A stretch of DNA of 64,000 bases from Ricinus communis (taxonomy: Eukaryota > Streptophyta > Magnoliopsida > Malpighiales > Euphorbiaceae), in NCBI RefSeq assembly GCF_019578655.1, contig NC_063265.1:20012285-20076284 (forward strand), in the 5' to 3' direction. A program made the translations under genes and the position numbers. A model generated the notes under the pieces. The model saw nothing but the letters and a program-made list of their open reading frames with translations, had not been told where the DNA came from and did not search any database. Below are positions 1 through 12,249 of this stretch, piece after piece. Within the stretch, counting starts at the first letter, position 1. Every line of letters begins with the position of its first letter.

Positions 1-1354
1 TCTTATGATTAAGACAAGATATGAATTATAAAGTTTTATGGAATGGGAAGAAGGATGGGGCTTTAGTTTTAATTTTATTCTTTTTGTATTGTCTCCAATC
101 ACCAACCATAAATCCATTTCAAAGAAAGAGACCCCAGAATAGTTACTCCCATGAGTAGACAAAGACAGATATCTAAAACTTAATTAATGAATTAAAAAAT
201 AAATATAAGGTTTTGCTATCCACATATATTCAACCTCCTTAAGATAATAATAATAATATATAGTCTATCCTACACCTATAAAACCATCATTCTTTGACAA
301 TTGTATTTATATTTTGGTCATTTAATAGTATTATTTATGATTAAGAATTTAATGAAAATAAAAAAAATTCTGATATTACAAACAAGCTTAATACTAATTA
401 TAATTTAGGAAAGATTAGTTTGTAAACATATAATAAAAATATGATATATTTGAGATAATAAATATATAAGTGGGGTATTATGTGACCAATTAAAATGTAC
501 ATGCAAATATTAGTGATAGTTGAAATTAAATACATGCAAAATCATATAAAAAAATATAAATATTTATCTGAAAAATACTAAAAAAATAAAACACATTGTA
601 CTTTTTTATTATAAAAAAAATATCTCTATTCTTCTAGTGTAAAAGTATCAAATCATATGATAATTTTTTAAACTTTACTTAAAAATTAAATAGACAATTT
701 GTGAAATACCTATTTAATCAATGGAATCCCAAATTAAATAGTTATATGAACATGAGTGAGGAATATGAGTATAAAATTATATTACTGAAGTGAGATTTTT
801 AAAAAAAAATTAATTGAATTGAAATATTAGATTGAATTGTTAACTCATAACTAATTAAAAGTTATAGTTTATTCACTATTTCATTGAGAAACTTTGGATT
901 TTGAAAAGATTTAACAAAATTTTCTCCCTATTAAATCACATGTTGAATCTCTGAATAAGATATTGAAAAAGGAGAAGAGTTGTAAGGGACTTTCAGTGGT
1001 AGTAGGAAGCATAATAAAGATACTTAAATGAGATATTCTCCACACATATTGAAAACACTTTTTGACCCAAGAAATAACAGAACTGATCCCAAACTGAAGA
1101 CAAAGAATAGTGCTATGTATATATATCTTGTGATTTAGGGTCACATTGTCCACTTTGTGGGAGAGAGTGGCTATAGGTTGGCAAAGTGATGAGGGCCAAT
1201 GTTTAATTTTTGTTTATAATGGTTGTCAACCTCAATATTTCTAATCTTAGATGAAGCATGCCTCCAGATTTTATATGCATATATATGGACAAAGGGTCAA
1301 TTTGCCTTTTGAACTCGTGTTGAGGGGTTAAATAGATTCGATTTTATTTTTTTT
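1..1354. other. AT-rich intergenic DNA, no gene
   Basis: No convincing coding region or RNA gene is visible on either strand. The stretch is dominated by A/T runs. Around 1290-1335 a short, less AT-rich patch (containing 'caatttgcc' and 'gaggggttaaat') resembles the terminal sequence of the neighbouring inverted-repeat element and may be the relic of a related element. The short open frame near 911-1153 (minus) has no recognisable domain and amino-acid use typical of random AT-rich DNA. Confidence 0.6.
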
Positions 1355-1505
1355 AGAAAAAGGCTTAAATTTGCCCCTAAAGTATAACTTCAGGTACAGA
1401 TTGACCCTCTATATTTTTTTTCAGCCAATTGCACATAATATCTCGTCAAACGAAGTTCTTAAGCCCCTCATTTGACATGTTATTGACGGAGCTGAAGAAC
1501 GGAAG
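1355..1505 (+). repeat. Left terminal inverted repeat of the Pack-MULE-like element
   Basis: This arm of about 151 bp reads outward-to-inward from 'agaaaaaggct' and is the reverse complement, with scattered mismatches, of 2921-3071. The match ends near 'gaagaacggaag'. Confidence 0.75.
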
Positions 1506-1995
1506 TTGCGTCAAACTTCTTTTAAATTTGGGACTCATTACAGTACACGTCACTGCACTTTTCTTCTTCCTCTTCTTTCTCTATAATACTCTAATTTTTC
1601 TCTTAACATGCACATTTTTTTTCAAAACAAATACTCGTTTCTTTTTGGTTGAGCAAAACAAATATTCTTCTTAACTAAAGAAAATTCTCTTTCTTGAACA
1701 CACTTTAACCATAAATACTCTTTCTTAAACTCTCCTCTGCACATATAGAACTAATTAATCGACTAACAATTTTATCACGTTTCTCCACTAAAAATTACAT
1801 GTCAAATAAAGGCTACATCTTAAGTTCTTTTCTAAGAACAGGTTGATCCAATGTTACTTGTAACCAAGATAATTCCAAACTCATTTTTCCGACTTATATC
1901 TTCACTACCCATATTCTGCAACCCATTAAATATGAATAAGAAGAATCACCTTCTTTTCTTATCATTCCCTTGTTCACTAACTACATAAAATTTGC

Positions 1996-2180
1996 ACATC
2001 ATACCGTTGAAGAGACAAAAGTTATTCATGCCCATTTGATTAAAGCAACTTTATTTAACTCTGATATTGTTGTTGCTAATTCTTTACTTTATTGGTAACG
2101 TGAATCTTGTGCTTTGTTTTATGCCTTGGAAGTGTTTGATACAATTCCTGATTAAAATTTTTATTTAGTGGAATATTATG
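1996..2180 (+). pseudogene. Captured pentatricopeptide-repeat (PPR) gene fragment
   Basis: One reading frame translates to text typical of plant PPR proteins: a 'KVIHAHLIK' stretch, then 'SDIVVANSLLYW', then 'ALFYALEVFDTIPD'. This is the familiar 'vHahiiKtgl..di.v.NsLldwY.k.g....A..vFd.ip.pn' repeat pattern of PLS-class PPR proteins, which bind organellar RNA. The frame is broken by an in-frame TAA right after the YW and another after IPD, and no start codon or remaining repeats are present. Only about 60 codons survive. The fragment lies inside the inverted-repeat element, so it was probably captured from a functional PPR gene elsewhere. It is not a working gene. Confidence 0.7.
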
Positions 2181-2330
2181 CCTTGGAAGACTATGTAGAA
2201 AATGGATTGTGATTATTTGCAGGACTTGAAATAGGATTTAGCGAAGAAGGCAAAGGAGAAGAAGGGGTAGTTAAGGTGTTTGTTGAAAGTCTTAAATGAG
2301 TTTTGGCTTTATTAACTCATAGTTTTTACT

Positions 2331-2685
2331 TTAATAATTCAAATGAAGCCTCATTTTGTGCTTCAAATCATCCAAACTACACACATCGTTCAACGATTTC
2401 CTTAACAATTCATAGTTCTTTGAACTTGAAAACCCGTCAGCTCCATTAATCTCCACAAAATCACTGCCTCTCAGCCTCTTCGGACTCCGCCATTGAGCAT
2501 TCCTCTGTCTCTTCCCTCCTAACTTCTCTGGAAAGCTTCCATCTTGATCATCAATTACGGTTAAATCACAGCCGCAGGATCTCGGATTTTGGAGGAGAAA
2601 ATTAAGCCAAGTAATGAGAGATTTTGAAAGTGATTTAAGAGAATGTTCTTTTTTAGTTTGGACTTTGCGCGAGGATTATGATTGT
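2331..2685 (-). pseudogene. Unidentified captured coding-like fragment, antisense to the PPR fragment
   Basis: On the minus strand a frame of about 117 codons runs without a stop from a TAA near 2685 to a TAA at 2331-2333. Its composition is protein-like rather than AT-random: acidic and basic residues are balanced, with segments such as 'DDQDGSFPEKLGGKRQRNAQ' and 'KSLNDVCSLDDLKHKMRLHL'. It has no good start codon and I do not recognise the family. It lies within the MULE interior, opposite in direction to the PPR remnant. That fits a second captured gene piece, but chance openness cannot be excluded. Confidence 0.4.
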
Positions 2686-2920
2686 TCTAGCTCAAATGCC
2701 TTTAGACGACGGGTTGTCGTGGTTTTATATTTAGGCCGAGAACGGCGGACAGAAGAAGACAGTTGCACAGGTTCGATTGTCTCTGGTTTTCTTTCCTCCT
2801 GTTTTTTTTTTTTTTTTGTTTCTCAAGAAAAACAAAAAGACAGACAAAGAAAGGGAGTGGAGAGACAGTGGAAATAACTCACAGACAATCGAACACCTCA
2901 GTTGTATTTAATGAAAATTT

Positions 2921-3071
2921 CTTCCGATCTTCAGCTCCGTTATTAATAGGTCAAAAGAGGGGCTTAAGAATTTTGTTTGGCCAGATATTATGTGCAACTG
3001 GCTAAAAAAAAACATAGAGAGCCAATCTGCACCTGAGGTTATACTTTAGGGGCAAATTTGAGCCTTTTCCC
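2921..3071 (-). repeat. Right terminal inverted repeat of the Pack-MULE-like element
   Basis: Reverse-complement partner of 1355-1505. The outer end reads 'agccttttccc' and is followed by 'tattttttt', matching the T-rich sequence left of the other arm. Confidence 0.75.
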
Positions 3072-3528
3072 TATTTTTTTCATTTCAATAGTTGTATTAA
3101 ACGCTTTTGTCAAAGAGCATGAATTGAGTATTTATTAATAAAATTAAATTTATCGATGTTAATTGGCTTATTATTGTGCTAGAAGAAGATGTTGGAGTCA
3201 CGGTAGTGAATACAAAGGTATGACAATGGTAGAAATAGAGTGGCGGCCATGTGTTGTGAGAAAAAAATAGATTAAAGAGAAAATAAACAAAAGATATAAA
3301 GGTATTTTTTATTTTAATAATATCAATGTAAAGTGAAATGTATGCCTGAAAATAAAATAAAATTTGAATTAGTTTAGTTTTTAAATAGAAATTATGAGTT
3401 TAATTATTAAGAAATGAAATTGAACTAAAATTCATTACTGTGGCATGCTTTTGTATAATGTCATCATCGAACACAAGTATCTATAATATATTACAAAAAA
3501 GAAAAAAACAATTTAGAAACCACTAGAC

Positions 3529-3578
3529 GTGGTCTCTGAGTGGTCGCTAAAGCCAATTAGCGACCACTTAGAGACCAC
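3529..3578. repeat. Short hairpin of 'tagcgaccac' arms, possible CACTA-type subterminal remnant
   Basis: Arms of 21 bp (3529-3549 and 3558-3578) are inverted copies with one mismatch around an 8-base loop. The motif 'tagcgacc' recurs nearby at about 3615. 'TTAGCGAC' motifs in inverted and direct order are common in subterminal regions of plant CACTA transposons, so a decayed element end is possible. No transposase or clear CACTA terminus is visible. Confidence 0.45.
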
Positions 3579-3646
3579 ATCTTGTAGTCTCTAGAATCTC
3601 CGTCGCTAATAAAAATAGCGACCAAAAATTAAATATGTGACCTCAA

Positions 3647-4020
3647 TTTTTATATATATGATATTAAAAAGTAAGAATAATAAAAAGTAAGAATTCTAAC
3701 AATTTAATTTTTTAAAAATAATTAATATAAAAATGTATGAAAACTTATCAATGCAATAAATTAAATACAAAATTAAAATCGATAAATATATACAATACTT
3801 TTCATATTTATTTACTTTAGCATATTATAAATATAAAAATTTCACAATACTATATTATATAATTTTTACAAAAAAAAACTAATATAGATATAAATAGAGA
3901 TATCATAAAAATAAAAATAAAAATAATATTTTATATTAATATTATAAATTAAATTATATAATATAAAATAAAAATTTTAAATATATAATAAATAAAATAT
4001 ACATGAACAAATTGCTGGTT
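3647..4020 (+). repeat. Dispersed AT-rich repeat, copy 1
   Basis: This segment is a diverged copy of 40391-40762 in the same orientation. Both begin near 'atatatgatattaaaaagta' and share 'taatatagat(a/g)taaat', 'cataaaaataaaaataaaa' and 'caaattgct(g/a)gtt' in the same order. It has no coding potential. The family is not identified; it may be a non-autonomous transposon. Confidence 0.5.
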
Positions 4021-5928
4021 ATATTATATATAAGTTTCTCATAACATTCATTACTTAATCAATAATTAATCAATTTTTGTCTTATCCAATTTTATTAAAA
4101 CTACATTTGGGATTAGAGCCATTCAATTTAAAGCCCTCAAGGGTTAGAATTTAATTAGACTTTATGTCTAATGTGTTTTTAGTATATTGAATTTGTATTG
4201 AAAATCTTTGTATTATTTTAGGCTTGAAGGCCTCTAAAAACTATCTCTTCCCTTTAATTGTTTCTAAAGAAAAGAGGATAGTGGCAATATATACATCATA
4301 CACTTCAAGAATAAAATTAGAGTAACAGGAAGAATTACTTTTATTTCTTTTTAATTGGGCTGTCTTGGCAAACAATAAAAACTAATGTGAAACTTTATTT
4401 GACTTTGATAGGCTTTTCTTTAAGAAAAAACGGATAGTACACTAAACCCTTAATTTTGAACTTCAACCTTTCATTTTCATGATATAATTTCTTAATTCAA
4501 TTTTAATTGCACCAATTAAAAAGCATTATTTCTGTAATTAACTATTTCTTTACTAATATCCATAAATTTAGCCCGATAATAAATAGCGTAACTCAATTTT
4601 TGTAAAATTTAATGTTTAGTTTTCCTTTACAACTTATAATAATAATAATACAAAAACTATTTCCTTACTATTTGGTAGCTATTTAGTCACTAAGGTTTTT
4701 CAACTCTTAAAATCTATTACTATTTTATCATTAAAGAAATTTTCTATCCTAAAAATATAGTTATTTTGGTCTTTTTGATTCATTCTAAATTATAATTCAC
4801 TTTCCTTTTTTAATTATTATTTAAATAAGTAACTCTTCATTAATTACATAAAAATCATTATATGCAATTAATTTAAATTTTATATTTTGGAATAGTTATG
4901 CTTACATAAAGTTTTATGAGGATTATTTCGAAAAATAATGATAAAAATTAATGATAATAACAAAAAAATCTACATTTCTTAGTTCACAGGTAATTAAAAA
5001 TTGATTATCATTTAGAACGAAACAAGTTCTATTCTAATGATTTTTTATAATGAACATTCACATATAAACTCGGCATTAATTATTTTGAAAAAATTAATCA
5101 ATACAGATATAATATTTAATAAAGAATATCATATATTATTATGCTATTAATTCAATCTGCAAATAATTAGATAGTTGAAATTTACTTAAAAATTTCTCTT
5201 ACTTTGAAATTTAAAATCTCACTTACATTTTCCCAAGTTGGTATTGTTTATTAAAATAATTAAGTACTCAAAACTATTATGAGACTTTCTTCGTATGGTT
5301 TTAGAGTCCAGCCAGGCGGTGAGCATGCTTATTAATTAATATTTAATCATGTATTACATCAAAATGACATGCACGCGTGCGTGCAGTTTTTCTTCAAATG
5401 TTTTGCAATCATATAAGGGTACTGTCACTAACTATATCAAATTCATTTTCCATATATTATTATATGATTATAGTACCACCATTTATTTTTAAAAAAAATT
5501 AAAGGGATAAAATATTTTTTTATATATATCTAAATTTGATTTAAGAGTATATCTAAATATTAAATCTAAATTTTTTTAATTAAATTAGAAAAAACTATTA
5601 CCGTCTAATTTATACGATATGAAATCTTTATTTTATTTTTCTCACTCAATAATTAAATAAAATAAATAACTCTAACAATGCAACAAGTATACCTACTTGT
5701 CAACTATGCCATTGAGTAATGTACAAATTCCTCCAAATTAAAAATCAACCCATTATAAATTAAAATCACATAATGATCAAAATATAAATTAGAAAAAAAA
5801 ATACATCATACAAGTCACTAATTAATTAAACAAACACCGTCATCTTACATCACCTAAAAATTTAAAATACAAATAACAAAATCTTTTTTTTCCTCTTTAA
5901 TGTGTAATTCTTTTATTGTCTCCCCTAT

Positions 5929-6759
5929 TCATATTCTTAGAAGAAATATACTGAGTTCAGGGCCCCCATTTCCTTCAGGATTCATCATATAAAACGCCTC
6001 CGAGTCACGGCTACCTACAACTCGCTCAAACTTAGCCCTCATATACAACAACTCCCCCTCTGAGCCGGCGTTCTTCCGGCCGTCTTCCACCATCGGAATA
6101 ACCCCAGCTCCGACCGAAACGCTCTGCACTGTATTCAGCACGTGCCAATCAAGCTCCGTGCAAGTGCGCGACACTGCATATCCGCACTTCCTTCCATTGC
6201 AATACATAGTCCACGTTGGCTCATTAAACAGTTTCCCCGACCGTGTTCCATTAGTCGGAACCTGAACCTTATCGCACTCGAGAGCGATTCGGACCAATCC
6301 TGATGACATTTCTTTAACTAACGTAGAAGTTGACATAGCTAGCTCAAGTAATAAGACTGGTTCAGACCTGGGATCATCCTGGACAGCGAAGCTGACATGG
6401 CCACGGCGGTGACCGAAAAGGGTACCGGTGACTTTCCGGCCGAGAGAAGATTTTATAGAGAGATGAGTAGGAATAGAGAGCCACTTACAGGTGGGGATGA
6501 TTATATTAGGAAAAGCAACAATCTTGAAAATAGAACGGAGAAGAGAAGAGAATCTTGAATGGAGTTTGTTGAGACGTTGTAAAGAAACAGCTGCAGGAGA
6601 GTCCCGTCGGAGGAGTAGTTTATCGGAGATGTCTTCGCGTTCCGGTACGGTAGGATGTGGCGTTGATGTTGATCTCATGTAGTTTGATGGGATGACCTTT
6701 CTTGTACTTCTGCTACTGCTACTGTTTCTTTGAAGAGTGACGAGTTCTTGGCCTCTCAT
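5929..6759 (-). CDS. MIZU-KUSSEI 1-like protein (DUF617 family)
   Basis: An intronless frame of 276 residues starts at the ATG at 6757-6759 (MRGQELV...). A longer frame begins 11 codons upstream only at a TTG and is not preferred. The N-terminal ~90 residues are serine-rich and low in conservation. From about residue 110 to the C-terminus the DUF617 (PF04759) pattern is clear: 'VTGTLFGHRRGHVSFAVQDD', 'LLLELAMSTSTLVKEMSSGL', 'RIALEC', 'W.MYCNGRKCGYAVSR', and the ending 'PELSIFLLRI'. Arabidopsis MIZ1, the founder of the family, is required for root hydrotropism and associates with the endoplasmic reticulum; most paralogues are uncharacterised. Length and single-exon structure fit the family. 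Which paralogue this is cannot be decided by eye, so no symbol is given. No disruption is seen. Confidence 0.93.
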   Translation of the reverse strand: MRGQELVTLQRNSSSSRSTRKVIPSNYMRSTSTPHPTVPEREDISDKLLLRRDSPAAVSLQRLNKLHSRFSSLLRSIFKIVAFPNIIIPTCKWLSIPTHLSIKSSLGRKVTGTLFGHRRGHVSFAVQDDPRSEPVLLLELAMSTSTLVKEMSSGLVRIALECDKVQVPTNGTRSGKLFNEPTWTMYCNGRKCGYAVSRTCTELDWHVLNTVQSVSVGAGVIPMVEDGRKNAGSEGELLYMRAKFERVVGSRDSEAFYMMNPEGNGGPELSIFLLRI

Positions 6760-6992
6760 GGTATATATATGCTTTATATTATATATGCCCAAGAAATTAA
6801 AGAAACAAAAGATATAGTATATAGTACAGTTTCAGGGTTTGACAAAAATGGGGGAAAAGAAAAATTAGATCAGGACCCGGAATTGGAGATATGGGTGATG
6901 AAGAAACTTGGTAGAGGTGAAGATTCCTGATCAAGAATGAAGAGAAATGGGGTTAAAGAGGCCGACAAGATGATGATAGTGTTTGGAGTTGG

Positions 6993-7004
6993 CCAATATA
7001 AAGG
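6993..7004 (-). promoter_or_regulatory. Possible TATA region of the MIZ1-like gene
   Basis: On the minus strand the sequence reads 'cctttatattgg', a TATA-like string about 235 bases upstream of the start codon. It is followed by the purine/AT mix expected of a leader. Several other TA runs lie further upstream (about 7035-7050), so the assignment is tentative. Confidence 0.3.
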
Positions 7005-9559
7005 GAGACTATGGAGTCTTGTGGTTATAATGATCATTATATATATACACACACTTAACATGGACCTGCCCTCCATAACATTTTTATTTATTAAATTCCC
7101 TGCAACCCACACCATTATTGTCTCTCCTGTTTTCACACATAGCTTAACCTCCGGTTTACAGTTCATTTAGAGGTTAAAATTTATTTTATTTTGTATAAAT
7201 ATATATATATATATTGACACATTTAATCGTCTTATTTATATGTTTTTAAATTTTAAATGCTAAATTTTAGATTAACATAAAAAATTTAAATATACAATTT
7301 AAGGTCCAACAGTTCATATATCCGATTTATAATTCAAGTTGATGGTTCAAATAATAAAAAAAATTTAAATTTTAAAATAAAATAATTACAAAGTTATAAT
7401 TTAAAAAAAAAACTAAATTCATTACACCACTAAATTTATTTATTTTATATTTTTTATAATATTTAATTATAATAACTATAACACTCATGAGAGTCAAAAT
7501 TCATGATTTAATTTAGTTATTTTTTAAGTTTTTACTAAATTTGAATTTAACTAGATATTTAAGCAAGTAACATATATATCTAGTTCTGTATACATAAGTT
7601 TAAAATTTTATTCTTCTTTCTAAATTAACATTTTTATTTAATTTTGTTAAAGATTGAACCGGTGATTGACTAAAGGCGACCACCGGTCTGATTCTGGTCC
7701 GATTCGCAGTTCCAACCTACCCTTAGGCAGGTCTACTTTCATAGCAATCTCATTCATATCCACCGTTTATTATTACGTGGGTCACTCTTATGTTTGCCTT
7801 TGATTGCACGAACTGTTTCGATATATATATATTTGAAACATCTTTAACTGAATAATTCCTTTAACTTTTTAGTATTAAAGCACTGATATAAATATTTCAC
7901 CCTAAAAATTAATATTATTAAATGAATTATGATAAAAATGGTAATGAAGCAAAACGGAGCAGCCTTTTAGATTCCTATTACCTCCTCGCAAAAAATTAAA
8001 TAAATAATTTTTGGATTGCTACGGACAATAATCCTCTGTTTTCATTTATAGTTTTATAAATACTAAAATATAAAATATATATGATATTTTTCTATTAATT
8101 ATAGTATATATATATCTTCCGATATGATGGGATCTTGCCATCCCCAAATTCTTGTTAATATAGATGCCATGCCACAATTGGGTCCATGGGTGTGGGTTGA
8201 TAAGTAAGTTTATCTGTTAAATCTTCCACTTCTTGGTTATGATGATATTCTTATTGTTTGGTCCCAAATATTGTAATAATTTTCTATGACCTAATGTCGG
8301 CCATTGGATGAGAATCACCATCAAGGGCTATGAATTGGATGTGTACATAGAAAGTAATAGTTTTGGCCCCTGGCTTAATTGAGGAGGCCTCTGTTTGCAA
8401 TACTATGAAAGATACATTTATACAAAAACTACACTTCTGATTCTGATTCTGAGCAAAAGCTGCCTTTTTCTTGGTTCTTAATGGTCTAAAATGTCAATTG
8501 CATCCTGGTTATCTCCTCAATTCACATGTAGATTGCAATAGGTTTATGGGGTAGTTTGCCATTCCAATCTCAATTTTTATTTTATTTTATTTTATCTTTT
8601 AAATTTCAAAAATTACTTTTAAAAAAAGAAATAAATAAGAAAACAGTCTATACAAAATATAGATTAAATATTTTAACGTCACTGTGCTTTGTCATATTAC
8701 ATTAGCAAATTATGGATGATACTAATATAGTAATAGTAGTGAAGGTAAATTGATATTTTAATTTTATTTAATATTTATTTTTATCTGAAGAATGTAATAG
8801 TTTAAAGTAATAAAATAAAAAAATTAAAATTAATTATGAAAATAGAAGGATCTACTAAATATAATTTAACAAAACTCAAAGATTAATCTATTATGGATAA
8901 TCTTAGACATTTTGTTCACATTTAACATTTACTTTTTGTTTAATAACCTAATAGTTTAATAGAGTTCAAAAATAAAAATTATAAAATTATAAAAACCTAA
9001 TAGTATAACTTAACATAATTCAGAAATATTAAAATAATTAACTTATAAAAAGTTAATATATTAAATAAAAAAATTAAAATTTATTTTTTTAACACTCAAC
9101 AATAATTTCAAACATATTCTATATAACGAAATATGTTCTAGTACACTATTGGACTGCTAATTTATAGTCATTTAATTAAATACTACCTATTTATTATATT
9201 TATCATCTGAATATTTCTCTCAAGTTATAAAATAGTATAATTACAAATTACTTCTCCCATTTTATTGTAGCCGTAAACAGAATTATTATTCTTTAAAAAG
9301 ATCCCTATCTTTTTTTTCCGCTTTTATTTAATTTCTTTCTTTATTTTTTCTTTTTCCTTTGTATTATTTTCCGTTGGCCCGTTAGTAAATACCGGTGATA
9401 GGCACTTCTTTTTCTATTTCCTTATTTTTATTTTTCTCTATTAATATAAAATTATTTTATTAGTTTTTTTTTGTTTATAAGAACTTGTCTCTTATATCTA
9501 TTTAATTATTTACATTACGTTGCATAGAAACTAATGCAATATATATATTTATATATCTA

Positions 9560-9680
9560 TTAGATTTTTAAATATAAGATTTCTTTTTATATATATCATT
9601 ATTTTGACAATTTTTATTTTGATATGTATAATTAAATTTGACATATAAAAATTAATTTTATAAATAATTTTATAGCTATT
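9560..9680 (+). repeat. Fragment related to the 5' part of the local Helitron family
   Basis: The string 'attttgatatgtataattaa...ttgacatataaaaatt' resembles the corresponding part of the Helitron copy at 36311-37021 ('attttgatatgtatattta...ttgacatatgagattt'). No 3' terminus is seen, so it is a fragment at best. Confidence 0.3.
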
Positions 9681-12249
9681 TTAATTATGATTTATAATCA
9701 TCATGTTATAATCAATATAATTCATGTTTAACTATTCTCAACTGATTCAATTCTCACGAATAAAAATTTCACTACACCTTAGGTAATCAGAATATATAAC
9801 TGTTTTCAATTAATTAAATTTTTATTTACCATTCTTTATTGTACTATAATCGATATCGTTCATGTCTGACCATTCTAAATTGATTCAATTTTCATGAACA
9901 AATACTTACCGTATGCTCTAATCGTGGTAGGATAATAATTAATAAAAATGATTTAATATCATACTACAATTAATTGACTATAAATTCAATAATTCATTAA
10001 CAAACAATATTAATATGGTCATCAATGTAATTAACATTTAATGTATAATACTTTCTATAAAATAATAAAATTATAAAAATATTACTAAAAAAGTAAAAGA
10101 ATTATTCATGTAATAAAATTGAAGTTCCATAAATTAAAACTATTAAACATATGCCAATATTTTTATGAATAAAATATATATAAATGATGTGCATAGCATT
10201 ACCAGTAAGTGTTATTTCGTATAAAAAATTATTGAAATAACATTAATAGTTTATATGCTTATTATAGTATTGTTAAGACGCTAGATTTTTTATTCTAAAT
10301 AAATAGCATGAGTATAACATTTATCATACATTATTATAGATAGTATTGAACATGATTGACATCAATATAATATTATACAGCAAAAACGGTAAATATTTTT
10401 TCCTCCAAAATTAAAAATATAGATAATGTATCACACAATACTTGTCCATAACATAACAAATATCAATGTTATTTGTAGGATTGATATTATCAAGAAAAAA
10501 TATAGATAATAAAATATCATTTTTACTTATGATATTATTAACTCTAGTTTCATTAAAAAAATATTATATTTAATTTAAAAGAATTAACATAAATTTATAT
10601 AAATAATTTAATATGAATTTAAACTTCAATTTATGTTTATGAAGAACTTCTTAAAGAATTTTTCTTCTCTAAACTATGTTAAATTATTAATTAAATGAAT
10701 TCTCTTGAAAACATAGTATGGATTGAATAAGGTGGGAGAATAAAATATATATTCTAACTAAAAATCTCAAATCTAATATTTCAACTAAATTTAATAAATT
10801 TAATAGAAGGTTAGTGTAGTCTTTTTCTTTGCTTAATCAAGCATTAAATGCATGTTTTTAGAATTCTAGTTGGCTAGATTCTAGCGATTTAGCATTGTCC
10901 TTAAATTAATAAGTTCACTTTACTCAAAATAACAAATATTAATTTTTGAGTCGACTAATTAAAACTGGTGGATCATTTATAGTAAAAAATTTAAAAACTC
11001 ATTTATTTTAGTTTTATTAATATATAATTCGTAAATGTTAGAAAGTCAATTAGAAAAGTTACGTTGAATTTTGTAGTCAATAATATATTTCTTGAAATTT
11101 ATATTTTTGGGTTTAGATATTAATTAATATAAAAAACATATTGTTTAAAATATTTTAATTATACATATTTTATTATATATTTTTATATACAGTAAAGTCT
11201 CTTTGTAGTCATACTTTATATAGGAATAAATTTTACATAGTTATAAAAAAAAATTAATCCCAATTGGACTAATTATAAATAAGAATAAATTATATACTAT
11301 AACAAATTATAAATTTTTTATGAAAATATTTTTCTTTATAGAAATATTTGTATATATATTTTTAAAAAATATACGTTATGCTATATTTTATTTTACTATA
11401 TTATTGTTTTGTCTCATTAATTATATTTGTAATAGTGCAAGACATTAATATATCTTATTTCTGGTTATTATCATTTAACCAACAAAATTAAGTATTAAGT
11501 CAAACAAAAATTTTAATACTCAACCTTCCATTAAGTTATAATATCCTCATAGTTATAAATTATATTTGGTTACAAATATATGACTATAAAGAAGTTTTAC
11601 TGTATTACCTATTGTTTATACTCAAATTTAGCATTAATCCAATCCCATGAAATTTGTCCAGGCCCATAGAGAAAGATTATTTAATATTGATCCAAATTCT
11701 GAAGCACATAGATTGTTACCCATATCTGAATTCCTGACCTATGTGTAAATCCTCAGTCTACTACTCAGGAGTTAGTTTGATAATCCAATAAAGTCTTCTG
11801 AAAATTTGAAGCACGTTCTTAAATAGTGGGAAGGAAGGAATATAAATGTCAGCCAAGGAGAAAACAGTGTAAAAATGAAGCATATCCAATGAAGGAAAAA
11901 CACATTTATAATGTGTGAACAAGAAAGTTAAGCGAAAGTAGAAAATGAAGAGAAATAAGGCGAGGAAGTTGAGAAGAGTAAAAAAATGGTGCAAAAAAAT
12001 TGAGCAAGGAAGTTATATCATCAACATATATAAAATATGAAAAAAAATAGTACGTGCATTCAATATGTGGGGAATTAATTGAGCACCAAGACAAGGATAA
12101 AGAATATATTAGAGCATCTCTTAAGCCATGAAAATCTGTAAATAGAGAATGACCCCGTAGTGAGCAAATGCCAAACAGCCGACCCAACAAATCAATCAAA
12201 TTAAAACAGAGGCGGAGTCTATAAGTTTTAACTTTATCTTTTATCATTA

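Larger units (their letters stand above)
1355..3071. mobile_element. Non-autonomous Mutator-like element (Pack-MULE-like)
   Basis: Two inverted arms of about 151 bp (1355-1505 and 2921-3071) match in reverse complement along most of their length. Shared blocks include 'aaatttgcccctaaagtata', the 'agccaattgcacataatat' region and 'aacggagctgaag'. T-rich repeats of about 9 bp (TATTTTTTT on both sides) directly flank the arms, as expected for a Mutator-type target duplication. Long terminal inverted repeats with a 9 bp duplication are the hallmark of MULEs. No transposase is encoded, so the element would depend on a partner in trans. The interior holds gene-derived fragments (see 1996-2180 and 2331-2685), hence the Pack-MULE interpretation. 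The T-rich flank makes the exact duplication boundary uncertain by 1-2 bases. Confidence 0.75.
3072..5928. other. AT-rich intergenic DNA with relic repeats
   Basis: Apart from the hairpin at 3529-3578 and the dispersed repeat at 3647-4020, nothing gene-like is visible. The part nearest the MIZ1-like gene (about 5900-5928) is its 3' flank: an AATAAA signal on the minus strand lies at about 5911-5917, some 12 bases past the stop codon. An alternating purine/pyrimidine block 'gcacgcgtgcgtgc' occurs near 5370-5385. Confidence 0.55.

Noticed and set aside
5929..6792. Longer MIZ1-like protein beginning MGIYNIKHIYT
   Set aside because: The first codon of this frame is TTG, not ATG; the first ATG is at 6757-6759.
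11761..12247. Two overlapping minus-strand frames of 77 and 113 codons
   Set aside because: Phenylalanine/leucine-rich text without a recognised domain in AT-rich DNA; no supporting splice structure.
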